This document shows, piece after piece, positions 53,986 to 62,318 of a stretch of DNA of 64,000 nt (the stretch's first letter is position 1; the number at the start of each line of letters is the position of its first letter). The DNA is taken from the NCBI RefSeq assembly GCF_016864575.1, contig NZ_CP044127.1, positions 310,001 to 374,000 of the forward strand, in the 5' to 3' direction. The stretch is from Rhizobium sp. BG4 (GTDB taxonomy: Bacteria; Pseudomonadota; Alphaproteobacteria; Rhizobiales; Rhizobiaceae). Both the position numbers and the translations under genes were made by a program. The notes beneath the pieces were generated by a model. That model had not been told where the DNA came from. It did not search any database and worked only from the letters and a program-made list of their open reading frames with translations.

Positions 53986-54297
53986 ATGCAAAAGATTACG
54001 ACGTTTACCGCCGCCATGCTGCTGTCGGCGACGGTCGCCTTTGCCCAGAGCGAGACACCGTCGACCTCTCAGACGACCCCGGCCGTAAATACCGAGCACA
54101 ATCCCGGCGCGCCTGTGGCTGGTAAGAACAGTTTCACGGAAAGTCAGGCGAAGTCACGTATCGAGGAAGCCGGCTTTTCGGACGTTATGGGACTGAAGCT
54201 CGATGATCAGGGCGTCTGGCGCGCAACAGCCAAAAAAGACGGCGCTGATGCAGCTGTCTCCCTAGATTTTCAGGGCAACGTGACACTCGCCAAGTAA
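53986..54297 (+). CDS. PepSY-like secreted protein
   Basis: 103 aa. Signal peptide (MQKITTFTAAMLLSATVAFA), a Thr/Pro/Asn-rich linker and a PepSY-like domain (TESQAKSRIEEAGFSDVMGL, DDQGVWRATAKKDGADAAVS). PepSY domains bind or inhibit proteases in the periplasm; the exact role is unknown. AGGAG lies 7 nt before the ATG. The YflT-like gene follows after 24 bp. Confidence 0.8.
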   Translation: MQKITTFTAAMLLSATVAFAQSETPSTSQTTPAVNTEHNPGAPVAGKNSFTESQAKSRIEEAGFSDVMGLKLDDQGVWRATAKKDGADAAVSLDFQGNVTLAK

Positions 54298-54321
54298 TGG
54301 ACCGTTGAAGGAGATGATCAA

Positions 54322-54924
54322 ATGAGAACTGTTACCGGACTGTATGACAGCTACGATGATGCCCGGTCCGCCGTCACGGCCCTGGAAGAAGCGGGTGTCC
54401 CTTCCGATCACATCAGTATTGTGACGAACAAGGCGAATGGTGTTGATGTCGAGGGCCAGGGTTCTTACGCAGGCGAAGGTGCGGGTGCCGGTGCTGGCGT
54501 CGGCGCTGTGGCCGGCGGCGCCGGTGGCCTGCTTACCGGCCTCGGCATGCTTGCCATTCCAGGTGTTGGCCCCGTCGTTGCTGCGGGATGGCTCGCAGCA
54601 ACGGCTGCAGGCGCGGTTGCCGGCGCGGTGGCCGGCGGCGCGGTCGGCGGCATTGTCGGCGCGATGATCAGCGAAGGTGTCCCCGAGGATGAAGCCAACT
54701 TCTATGCTGAAGGTATCCGCCGTGGCGGCTCCGTTGTGACGGCAAAGGTCGAGGGCAGCAAAGCCGAAGTTGCGCAGTCGATCCTGTCGGCATCCCGCCC
54801 GGTCGATTATGTATCCCGTCGCACGAGCTATCAGCAACAAGGTTGGAGCCGCTTCGACGAAAGTGCCGAACCTTATACGATCGAGCAGATCGAGGCGGAG
54901 CGCCAGCGTTACCGCCGCGGCTGA
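54322..54924 (+). CDS. YflT/17M-type general stress protein with glycine-zipper core
   Basis: 200 aa. The N-terminal domain (TVTGLYDSYDDARSAVTALE, EAGVPSDHISIVTNK) matches the general stress protein 17M/YflT family. A long Gly/Ala-rich membrane-active middle (GAVAGAVAGGAVGGIVGAMI) of the glycine-zipper type follows. Then a second alpha/beta piece (FYAEGIRRGGSVVTAKVEGS). AAGGAG precedes the ATG. Likely co-transcribed with the PepSY gene under EcfG. Confidence 0.82.
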   Translation: MRTVTGLYDSYDDARSAVTALEEAGVPSDHISIVTNKANGVDVEGQGSYAGEGAGAGAGVGAVAGGAGGLLTGLGMLAIPGVGPVVAAGWLAATAAGAVAGAVAGGAVGGIVGAMISEGVPEDEANFYAEGIRRGGSVVTAKVEGSKAEVAQSILSASRPVDYVSRRTSYQQQGWSRFDESAEPYTIEQIEAERQRYRRG

Positions 54925-54938
54925 AGGTTGAAACATCC

Positions 54939-54966
54939 GTCGAGCGGCCGATAGCGGCCGCTCGAC
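54939..54966 (+). terminator. Perfect hairpin after the YflT-like gene
   Basis: GTCGAGCGGCCG (54939-54950), loop ATAG, CGGCCGCTCGAC (54955-54966). There is no T tract; probably a transcript end or processing hairpin. Confidence 0.55.
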
Positions 54967-55447
54967 ACGTCCCACAGGTAGCCGAAGGCGAACCTTCCCT
55001 TAAACAAGTGTCGCCTGGACGGGAATGTCTTGTGTGGCCAGTCGGGCCGGACGGATTGCCTGCAGGTGGCTTGCTAAAGTGAAGCCATGACCGGTGTTCC
55101 ATCTTTCAGCGTATGAACGGGCCGGCAGTGATACCACCCAGTGGAATACAACCTTGGGATTTCGGCGCTTTCCCCGGTCCGAAGTGAGAGCAGCGCCTGG
55201 CAAAGCGGCCCGGGAAAAGCCTTCTTGTTTCCTACGAACATCATGAGCGTCCAAGTGTTTGACGCGCAGCGCATCTTGACTGGCAGTGCGTCTAACGCGG
55301 AAGGCAACCAGACAAATAACCCCACCTGTCGCACATAAGCGCTGTTGCTGATCGATCAATTCTTTACCGCAGGCGCCGTTCGACGGTAGACTTGCCTGAC
55401 CAACGGGGATCACACGCTGCCCCGGGCAATCGTCCTTGGAAGCTAAA
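54967..55447. other. Intergenic, no gene supported
   Basis: Open frames on both strands are low in quality. It separates two converging units. Confidence 0.35.
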
Positions 55448-57109
55448 TTACGCTCGCCGGCGCTTGAGAAGGTAATCCAGGCCGCCGGCGCGGAACCAGC
55501 GGAAGCCATAGGGTTCGTGAACCATATGATGGCGTCGGTCGTGGTTAGCACGGCTGTCGTGCCCATCCAGTATGTCGATCAGAGGGCCGTCATTATTGTC
55601 CTGCGGAAGGCGGAAAGCAATTTCAACCGGCCTGTCGTGGAAGCTGTGTATGACTATCACAACGTTATCTCTCCATGCGTACCGAAGAATCAGCACGCCC
55701 GGATCGCCGCAGTCGACCGCACTACAGGTGCCCCACCCGATCTCAGGCGCTTCTTTGCGCATGCGGACCATACGCTCGGTCCAGTTCAGCATGGATTCGG
55801 CGTCACGACGCTGAAAGGCAACGTTGACATGTCCATAGCCGTAAGGCCCCTCGCTGATAACAGGAAGAACGGGTTTTTCACTCTTTGTGAAACCGCCTTG
55901 TGGCTCGTTTGACCATTGCATGGGGGTGCGCGCGCAATTCCGTTCTGGAAGCGTCAGATCGTCTCCCATACCAATCTCATCACCGTAACGCAGCACAGGC
56001 GTCCCTGGCAGCGAGTACATGAGGCTGTAAGCGAGTTTCAGACGACGAATGTCTCCCCCCAGCATTGGAGCCAACCTGCGGCGGATGCCGCGATCGTAGA
56101 GTTGCATGCCCTTGTCCGGTCCGAACGCATTGAACACGGTTTGCCGCTGGCTTTGGGTCAGTCGCCCGAGATCGAGTTCGTCGTGGTTGCGTAGGAAGAT
56201 GCCCCACTGGCCAGTCTTGGGAAGCTTCTCCGTATCCTTGAGCGCCTTTACAAGCGGACGGGTATCTGCGCTTGCCATCGCGTAGAAGAGTGCCTGGTTG
56301 ACATGGAAATTGAACATCATCTGCATTCGCTCGCCGTCATCGCCGAAATATTCGATGTTTTCCTTCGGCAAAACATTGGCCTCGGCGAGAATCACGCTGT
56401 CTCCCTTTCGCCATTGAAGAAACTCGCGGAACGTTCGAAGCATGTCGAACTGCTCCTTGGGCTGGGCAACGTCGGCGCCCTTCTCGGAGATAACAAAGGG
56501 CACCGCGTCCATGCGAAAACCCGAAACACCGAGCTGGATCCAGAAGCCCATGATCTTCAAAATCTCTGCCTGGACAAGGGGGTTCGCAGTGTTGAGATCC
56601 GGCTGGAACTCGTAAAAGCGATGGAAATAATACTCGCCGGATTGCTTGTCCCGTGTCCACGTTGACGTCTGCACTCCGGGAAACACCATCCCCTCGTCCG
56701 CGGCCGCCGGTTTCGTCTTCGACCATACATACCAATCGCGGTATCGCGACTTCTTATCGGCTCTCGCCTCCTTGAACCAGGGATGCTCGTCCGAGGTGTG
56801 ATTGACGACAAGATCAATGAGAACGCGAATGCCGCGCTGTTTTGCGCCATGCGTGAATTCGACGAAATCTCCGAGCGTGCCGTAGCGTGGATCGACGTTA
56901 TAATAATCGGAGACATCATAGCCATCGTCGCGCCCGGGCGACGTCTGGAATGGCATCAGCCAGATCGCGGTGACGCCCAGTCCGGCGAGGTAGTCAAGCC
57001 GGCGCTGCAGGCCCTCAAAGTCGCCGACGCCGTCACCGTTTGAATCCATGAAAGTCTCGACCGACAGACAATAGACAACGGCGTTCTTGTACCACAGATC
57101 ATTGATCAC
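55448..57109 (-). CDS. GH13 alpha-glucosidase / trehalose synthase-like enzyme
   Basis: 553 aa from a GTG at 57109 with CGGAG 8 nt upstream; a much longer open frame upstream overlaps another gene and is not used. GH13 motifs in order: DLVVNHTSDEHPW, GFRMDAVPF (nucleophile Asp), LAEANVLP (acid/base Glu), FLRNHDELDL. The YGDEIGMGDDL region is typical of the TreS/oligo-glucosidase branch. It probably interconverts maltose and trehalose or trims maltooligosaccharides for osmoprotection. It lacks the maltokinase domain. Coupled with a small YflT-like gene upstream. Confidence 0.88.
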   Translation of the reverse strand: MINDLWYKNAVVYCLSVETFMDSNGDGVGDFEGLQRRLDYLAGLGVTAIWLMPFQTSPGRDDGYDVSDYYNVDPRYGTLGDFVEFTHGAKQRGIRVLIDLVVNHTSDEHPWFKEARADKKSRYRDWYVWSKTKPAAADEGMVFPGVQTSTWTRDKQSGEYYFHRFYEFQPDLNTANPLVQAEILKIMGFWIQLGVSGFRMDAVPFVISEKGADVAQPKEQFDMLRTFREFLQWRKGDSVILAEANVLPKENIEYFGDDGERMQMMFNFHVNQALFYAMASADTRPLVKALKDTEKLPKTGQWGIFLRNHDELDLGRLTQSQRQTVFNAFGPDKGMQLYDRGIRRRLAPMLGGDIRRLKLAYSLMYSLPGTPVLRYGDEIGMGDDLTLPERNCARTPMQWSNEPQGGFTKSEKPVLPVISEGPYGYGHVNVAFQRRDAESMLNWTERMVRMRKEAPEIGWGTCSAVDCGDPGVLILRYAWRDNVVIVIHSFHDRPVEIAFRLPQDNNDGPLIDILDGHDSRANHDRRHHMVHEPYGFRWFRAGGLDYLLKRRRA

Positions 57110-57218
57110 GCGTTTTTCTCCGCAGGCTCTTTTCGTCGAGACCTCCGATTTCGATCTCTCTTCTTCAACACGAGCTCGCCCGACGTCCGGTGTGGATGCC
57201 ATGGCCAAGCGAGTTGCT

Positions 57219-57530
57219 TTAGCGAGCGGCAGCGTGGATGGCACCAGCGTCGCCGAAGATGCGGTGAAGCACTGCCGCCTGATCGCTTCTCGGATCGACC
57301 GAGACGGCGATCTCACCACGAAGGGCGGCATCCATCCTCGTCTCGTGGTTTGCCGATGCAGTGTCACCACCGCTCTGGATCTTACCGGCACTGTTGGACC
57401 GGCCGACGGCCTCGAGGAAAATGGCGGCTCGGTCCAAGCCTGCTTTTTGAACCATGTGCTGAACGGCAAGGTCGGCGGCTTCCCGCGTCTGAAAAGTTGC
57501 GACGACGGTCTTGGTGTTTTCGTCTGACAT
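57219..57530 (-). CDS. Small YflT-type stress protein
   Basis: 103 aa (MSDENTKTVVATFQTREAAD, LAVQHMVQKAGLDRAAIFLE). The beta-alpha-beta start matches the 17M/YflT-type domain, here without a membrane segment. GGGAG is 6 nt before the ATG at 57530; the frame opens earlier without a site. It is the first gene of the unit leading to the GH13 enzyme and has an EcfG-type promoter. Confidence 0.72.
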   Translation of the reverse strand: MSDENTKTVVATFQTREAADLAVQHMVQKAGLDRAAIFLEAVGRSNSAGKIQSGGDTASANHETRMDAALRGEIAVSVDPRSDQAAVLHRIFGDAGAIHAAAR

Positions 57531-57551
57531 CCCGATCTCCCTTTGGCTGTC

Positions 57552-57577
57552 AACGTAATGGCTGTCGCGAATGTTCC
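57552..57577 (-). promoter_or_regulatory. EcfG-type promoter (GGAAC-N17-CGTT)
   Basis: Minus strand GGAAC (57573-57577) and CGTT (57552-57555), 22 bp upstream of the YflT-like start, driving the YflT-like/GH13 operon. Confidence 0.65.
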
Positions 57578-57755
57578 AGTCACCGGGAAAGTTCGCTCGC
57601 CGTCCAGATTGAATCTGGTGCCGATCCTGGCAACAGGCAGGCTTCAACTCAACTGTCCGATTTCAGACGGAGCCTTTTCACGGCAGTCCGATTCTGTAAG
57701 CTCAACGGGCTGGTGAGTCTGGATTGCTTGTCGCAATCCTCTTCTCTGGACTGTG

Positions 57756-57792
57756 CCCGCTGCTTGTCCCCCAGGAAGGCAGCGGGTTTTTT
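57756..57792 (+). terminator. Intrinsic terminator preceded by small hairpins, no gene
   Basis: CCCGCTGC (57756-57763) pairs with GCAGCGGG (57779-57786), then T6 (57787-57792). Upstream on the same strand lie GGATTGC/GCAATCC (57721-57739) and CCAGA/TCTGG (57604-57618) hairpins. No plus-strand gene ends here, so a small structured RNA of about 100-190 nt is possible. No clear promoter is visible. Confidence 0.5.
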
Positions 57793-58218
57793 CCTCGGGT
57801 CGAGCGCGTTCAGGGCGTTGCGACGGCTAGCCGTTGTGGCCGTTGCCTTTGCATGTCTATCGGGATTGCGGAAAAGAGCGCCGCTTCTTCCAACGGCGCT
57901 TAGTCTGAGGTTATCAGGCGAGGCCCTGCGGTGATGATCGAAGAGCGATCTATGAACCTTTATCAGCGAATGGTTCCCAGAGGCCTTAAGCTGATCAACG
58001 GCGGAGGTTTTTCGAAAAGAGAGAGGGCGAAACCGGTTTGGCGAGTTGCCGGCATTTTTTCGCGCCCACGCTGGTGCGCTAGGTCGAATTGCCCAGTCCT
58101 GCCACCGGCCGCAAGCTGACGTTGGGCTGCCTAGCGTGAGCAAAGGCAGGGACACCCCGCGACGTCCGTTGCAATAGCGAATGGAACGGTGCGGAAATCG
58201 CCCCGCCGTTCGAAGAAG
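57793..58218. other. Intergenic, no gene supported
   Basis: Long overlapping frames on both strands (for example 58230-57649 minus) cross terminators and lack start signals. Treated as non-coding. Confidence 0.35.
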
Positions 58219-58250
58219 AAAAAGCCTCACGCTGGAGTGTGAGGCTTTTT
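58219..58250. terminator. Strong bidirectional intrinsic terminator
   Basis: AAAAAGCCTCAC (58219-58230) pairs perfectly with GTGAGGCTTTTT (58239-58250) across an 8-nt loop. T5 occurs on either strand, so it can stop transcripts from both sides. Confidence 0.85.
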
Positions 58251-58301
58251 CAAAGTTGCGGAAAGCACAACTGGATACGTTGTTGAGGGTTAACGATCCA
58301 T
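58219..58301 (-). ncRNA. Candidate stress-induced small RNA B (about 83 nt)
   Basis: A perfect EcfG-type promoter (58308-58332, minus) is followed within 85 nt by a 12-bp-stem terminator. Between them there is no open frame beyond three codons. The 5' half is unstructured and contains TTAACCCTC, which could pair with GAGGG-type ribosome binding sites. Transcription and targets are inferred. It differs from known RNAs I can recall. Confidence 0.5.
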
Positions 58302-58307
58302 ATCACT

Positions 58308-58332
58308 AACGCGGGCTGGATCAGGAAGTTCC
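58308..58332 (-). promoter_or_regulatory. EcfG-type promoter (GGAAC-N16-CGTT) for small RNA B
   Basis: Minus strand GGAAC (58328-58332) and CGTT (58308-58311), spacing 16, a perfect consensus match. No protein gene begins downstream. Confidence 0.65.
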
Positions 58333-58572
58333 GTTTGAGGGACCTCCAGGTTCGCACAAACCGGTTTTTTGAGCTCCTTATCTCTGGCGGCATCGCTTTG
58401 GCTCAACCCTATCACGCTTCCTGGCAAGACGATAACAAGTCCCGAGGGATGCGGCTTTTCGCAACGGTCGCCACGCTCGCAGCAATCTGTCTCCGGAAGA
58501 GCCCGACGACTGCGATGTTTGTACGTCCGCTGCCGACAGGTGAGATCGCCCACATGCTGCAGCCAGCGGCGG
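58333..58572. other. Unclear coding status
   Basis: A minus frame (58553-58290) has a protein-like end (ELKKPVCANLEVPQTELPDP) but no start signal; it may be a decayed small exported protein. A plus frame is equally open. No gene is called. Confidence 0.25.
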
Positions 58573-59190
58573 TTATTTTTTATCGCTTGGATATTGATTT
58601 GGCTTTAGCAGGCGCGACAAATGAGCGGTATTTCGGGCCAGAGCAGAAATCATCGTGTTGACTGCGCCGGGGATCTCCTCGAGGTCGACAAAGTTAGTCG
58701 AGCCCATCGCCTCGCCAACCCAATAGGCTAACGCATTGGCCGGGATGGTAAAGCCGACATCGTTTAGAGCCTGGAAGAGTTCTGCCGAAACATGATGGGC
58801 GCCGTCTTCGTTTCCGACAACGGCGACTGCGGCGACCTTTCCGTAGGAGACCATCCGGCCGTGAGCGTCTGTTTCTTCGAGGAAGGCGTCCATCCTCTCC
58901 AGTGTGCGTTTACAAATGCTGGAAGGCTGACCGAGCCATATCGGTGTGCCGATGATAAGGATATCGGCCGCGAGCACCTTGGCCCTGATATCCGGCCAGG
59001 CGTCCCCATCCCCCTCGTTAGAGGTTACGCCTGGTTTGATGTCGTAATCGGCCAAGTGGATTATCTCGGTTTCGACATCGTGCGTCTCAAACTGCGAAGA
59101 GATCAGCTCAAGAAGCCTTCCGGTCGACGACTGTTCGAAAGAGGAAGACGGTTTTAGGGTGCTGTTGAAGGCAACTGCTTTCATTGGCAT
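58573..59190 (-). CDS. Flavodoxin-fold NAD(P)H-dependent FMN oxidoreductase
   Basis: 205 aa. Flavodoxin-like fold with FMN phosphate-binding start (AVAFNSTLKPSSSFEQSSTG), the ADILIIGTPIWLGQPSSICK loop and AAVAVVGNEDGAHHVSAELF. The family includes WrbA-like and iron-sulfur flavoproteins; the substrate is unknown (quinones are typical). GAGG lies 7 nt before the ATG at 59190. Divergent from the TPP oxidase gene. Confidence 0.85.
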   Translation of the reverse strand: MPMKAVAFNSTLKPSSSFEQSSTGRLLELISSQFETHDVETEIIHLADYDIKPGVTSNEGDGDAWPDIRAKVLAADILIIGTPIWLGQPSSICKRTLERMDAFLEETDAHGRMVSYGKVAAVAVVGNEDGAHHVSAELFQALNDVGFTIPANALAYWVGEAMGSTNFVDLEEIPGAVNTMISALARNTAHLSRLLKPNQYPSDKK

Positions 59191-59393
59191 AGGATATCCT
59201 CGCGATTGGGAAATTGACCGATGGCCACCTCTAGGCCTCGACCCTGTGCAACATAAAGGCCGGACCAACCAGTCGGTTCCCCGAAACGCTCCGATAATAG
59301 AAGTGGTCGTCCACCCTGCGTTTGCCGGACTTTGGACAGCAGTTTACCGCGGCCGAACGGTTGCAGCTGCGCCAGGTTACCTCCTCGCGCGAT

Positions 59394-59418
59394 GGAACAT
59401 CGCGCTCTTTCCCCGGTT
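59394..59418 (+). promoter_or_regulatory. EcfG-type promoter (GGAAC-N17-GTT)
   Basis: GGAAC at 59394-59398 and GTT at 59416-59418, 34 bp upstream of the TPP-enzyme start. Confidence 0.6.
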
Positions 59419-59452
59419 TGGCAGAAGGAAATACGTCCTGGAGATTGGAAAA

Positions 59453-61242
59453 ATGACAATGACTGTCGGCGACTTCATCGTGGAACGGCTGCACCAATGG
59501 GGCGTTCGTCGCTTGTTCGGATATCCGGGGGACGGTATCAACGGCGTCTTCGGTGCTCTTGCTCGCGCGAAGGCAAAATGGAGTTCATCCAAACCAGGCA
59601 CGAGGAGATGGCCGCTTTCATGGCGTCGGCCCATGCAAAATTCACTGGCGATATCGGAGTTTGTATAGCGACATCAGGACCTGGTGCAACCCACCTCCTC
59701 ACCGGCCTGTATGATGCCCGGCTTGATCATCAGCCGGTTTTGGCCATCGTCGGGCAGCAATCCCGCGCTGCAATTGGTGGCCACTATCAACAAGAAGTCG
59801 ACCTCGCCTCACTCTTCAAGGACGTTGCCGGCGATTTTGTTCATCAAGCCGCTACACCAGCACAAGTGCGACATCTCATCGATAGGGCAGTCCGCATCGC
59901 CAAGGCCAACAGAACTGTCACGGCAGTTATCCTTCCCAACGACCTCCAGGACCTTCCCTATGAAGAGCCCCCTCGCAAGCACGGCACGGTCCACTCCGGT
60001 GTCGGTTTCAGGGCTGCTCGCACCGTACCACATTTGGAAGACCTGCAGGAAGCCGCCGATATCCTCAACCAAGGAGAGCGTGTAGCCATTCTCGTGGGAG
60101 CGGGCGCCCTGGCGGCGACAGACGAGGTTATCGCCGTTGCCGACCGACTGAACGCCGGTGTAGCAAAGGCCCTGCTAGGTAAGGCTGCATTGCCAGACAA
60201 TTTGCCGTGGGTCACCGGATCCATTGGCCTATTGGGGACGGAGCCCTCCTGGGATTTGATGCGTGACTGCGACACGCTTTTGATGATCGGCTCCGGCTTT
60301 CCCTACTCAGAGTTCTTGCCCGAGGAGGGCAGCGTGAAAGCGGTACAGATCGATATCACCCCCAGCATGCTGTCATTGCGCTACCCGATGGACACCAATC
60401 TGCAGGGGGACGCTGCGCAAACCCTCAAAGCACTTCTACCACATCTCAGACAGAAGGAGGGAGAGTGGCGCAAGAGTATTGAGGCGAAGGTCGCGAAATG
60501 GTGGAAGACGCTTGAGGAGCGGGCACATGCAGATGCCAACCCGGTCAACCCTCAGCGTGTCACCTGGGAACTTTCACCCCGGTTGCCTGATGGCGCCATC
60601 ATCACCAGCGACTCCGGATCGTGTGCCAATTGGTATGCGCGGGATTTGAAGATTCGCCGCGGCATGATGGCCTCTTTGTCGGGAGGGCTCGCATCGATGG
60701 GAGCAGCTGTGCCATATGCCCTCGCTGCGAAATTTGCACATCCCGACCGGCCCGTTATCGGGCTGGTGGGGGACGGCGCGATGCAGATGAACAACATGTC
60801 CGAACTCATCACCATTGCGAAATATTGGTCGAGCTGGGACGACCCTCGGTGTGTGATTTGCGTTTTCAACAACGAAGACCTCAATCAGGTGACGTGGGAG
60901 CAGAGGGTCATGGAGGGTGACCCTAAATTCGAAGCGTCCCAAAGCATTCCAAACGTCCCGTATCATCGCTTTGCGGAAATGATTGGACTAAAGGGGATCT
61001 ATGTCGACCGCCCAGAAAATGTCGGGCCGGCCTGGGATGAGGCGCTGTCGTCTGACCGGCCGGTGCTGCTCGAGGTCAAGACGGACCCGGAGGTCCCACC
61101 GCTGCCCCCACATTTAACCTTCGAGCAAATGAAGAAGATCACTGAAACACTCGCAAAGGGTGATAGCCGGGAGGCTGGGATCGTCATGGGCACCATGCGA
61201 CAACTGCTTTCTTCCTTCTGGCCCGGCAGTCTTGAGAGCTGA
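59453..61242 (+). pseudogene. Thiamine-diphosphate pyruvate oxidase-like enzyme, frameshifted
   Basis: The start MTMTVGDFIVERLHQWGVRR (GGAG upstream) is followed by LFGYPGDGINGVFGALARA and then the frame is lost near 59579. One extra G (GCG-GAA for GCGAA) joins it to GKMEFIQTRHEEMAAFMASA, which carries the TPP-activating Glu. The remaining 540 residues are intact, with the TPP/Mg motif GLVGDGAMQMNN and a middle FAD/nucleotide domain. The corrected 596 aa protein is of the pyruvate oxidase/acetolactate synthase superfamily (PoxB-like). It probably forms acetate or acetyl-phosphate from pyruvate in stationary phase. Confidence 0.85.
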
Positions 61243-61365
61243 AGGAGGCAAATCGAACCGCTGCAGCCAGCGTCAGCGGTCGGCCCCACGCCAGCGAAGA
61301 TGGCCCACGCCGCAACACGTTCACATTATCGCGCTGCGCCCCGTCGGGACCGATCGGCGCTGCAT

Positions 61366-61390
61366 GGAACAATGGGACGGCATGAAAGTT
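61366..61390 (+). promoter_or_regulatory. EcfG-type promoter (GGAAC-N17-GTT)
   Basis: GGAAC at 61366-61370 and GTT at 61388-61390, 56 bp before the YflT-type gene. Confidence 0.6.
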
Positions 61391-61446
61391 GCACCGACAT
61401 GCGACCGATCGCGATGGCAAATAAAGCTTACTACAGGAGAGTTGAG

Positions 61447-62148
61447 ATGACGAACCTATCGACCGAAAGAACCCCCGCACTGTCGACCGACAAGTCAAAA
61501 GACACGCTCGTCGGTTTCTTCGACACCCGCGAGGACGCAGAACAGGCGGTAGAGCGCCTGAAGAAGGCCGGCCTGATGATGGAGGCAATCCGCTTCGTGC
61601 CTGGCTTCGAGGCAGACAGGGTCGATGACGCAGTGACCGGCGACAACAGCTTCTGGCGAAAGCTTGACGGCTGGAAGATCTCCGAGGACGAGCGGGTCAC
61701 GTATGCAGAGGGTCTGCGACGTGGCGGTTTTCTCGTGTCAGCAGAGGTCGACGACGCGCACTATGAGACGGCGCAGGACATACTGGACGTTGAGGGTGCT
61801 GTCGACCTTGAAGAGCGCGCTGGCCAATGGCGATTGGACGGCTGGGACGGCAACCTTGCCGACGCTGCCTCGGCTTTTTCTGCTAGACAACCAGCGGAGA
61901 CCAACTTGGATGACCACCGATACGGCACCTTGCTGCCGACCACCAATGATCGCGAAAGCGTCTTTCCGGTATTGGAGAGCACGAGCGAGCCCGCCAATGG
62001 AGATTTTCGCCAAACGGGCGCGCGAGGTACGGCTGCGCTGCAACGCCCCTTCGAGAGCTTGAACCAGGGCGACGGGGAAGAGGTCGCCGGCAAACCGTCC
62101 GATCTTACCTCTTCAGAAGGAACTAATGGTGATGCCCGGCGTTTTTGA
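61447..62148 (+). CDS. YflT/17M-type general stress protein
   Basis: 233 aa, soluble. The N-terminal half matches the family (TLVGFFDTREDAEQAVERLK, YAEGLRRGGFLVSAEVDDAH, ETAQDILDVEGAVDLEERA); the C-terminal 90 residues are low complexity and acidic. It is the third family member in 8 kb. GGAGA precedes the ATG. Function unknown beyond stress association. Confidence 0.75.
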   Translation: MTNLSTERTPALSTDKSKDTLVGFFDTREDAEQAVERLKKAGLMMEAIRFVPGFEADRVDDAVTGDNSFWRKLDGWKISEDERVTYAEGLRRGGFLVSAEVDDAHYETAQDILDVEGAVDLEERAGQWRLDGWDGNLADAASAFSARQPAETNLDDHRYGTLLPTTNDRESVFPVLESTSEPANGDFRQTGARGTAALQRPFESLNQGDGEEVAGKPSDLTSSEGTNGDARRF

Positions 62149-62188
62149 CAGACTGCGACATCCCTCCCGCAGTCGTTATCCTGACTTC

Positions 62189-62215
62189 AACCCTGGCGCC
62201 TGCCAGGGTTTTTTT
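62189..62215 (+). terminator. Intrinsic terminator
   Basis: AACCCTGGC (62189-62197), loop GCCT, GCCAGGGTT (62202-62210), followed by TTTTT. It ends the YflT-type transcript. Confidence 0.88.
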
Positions 62216-62318
62216 GTGCACAACGCGATGCCAACGTCGACCTCCCTGCTATTGAGGCCGGCACCTGGACGCTCTTTCCTTTTTTCGAGGTCGCCAGCGA
62301 TGCGGATCCGGCACAAGG

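Noticed and set aside
57649..58230. 193-aa minus-strand frame
   Set aside because: It crosses a plus-strand intrinsic terminator and begins inside the bidirectional terminator; no start signal or known motif.
59484..59508. GGAAC-N16-CGTT box inside the TPP-oxidase gene
   Set aside because: It lies in conserved coding sequence (VERLHQWGVRR) and points into the gene; a better box sits upstream of the start. Treated as coincidence.
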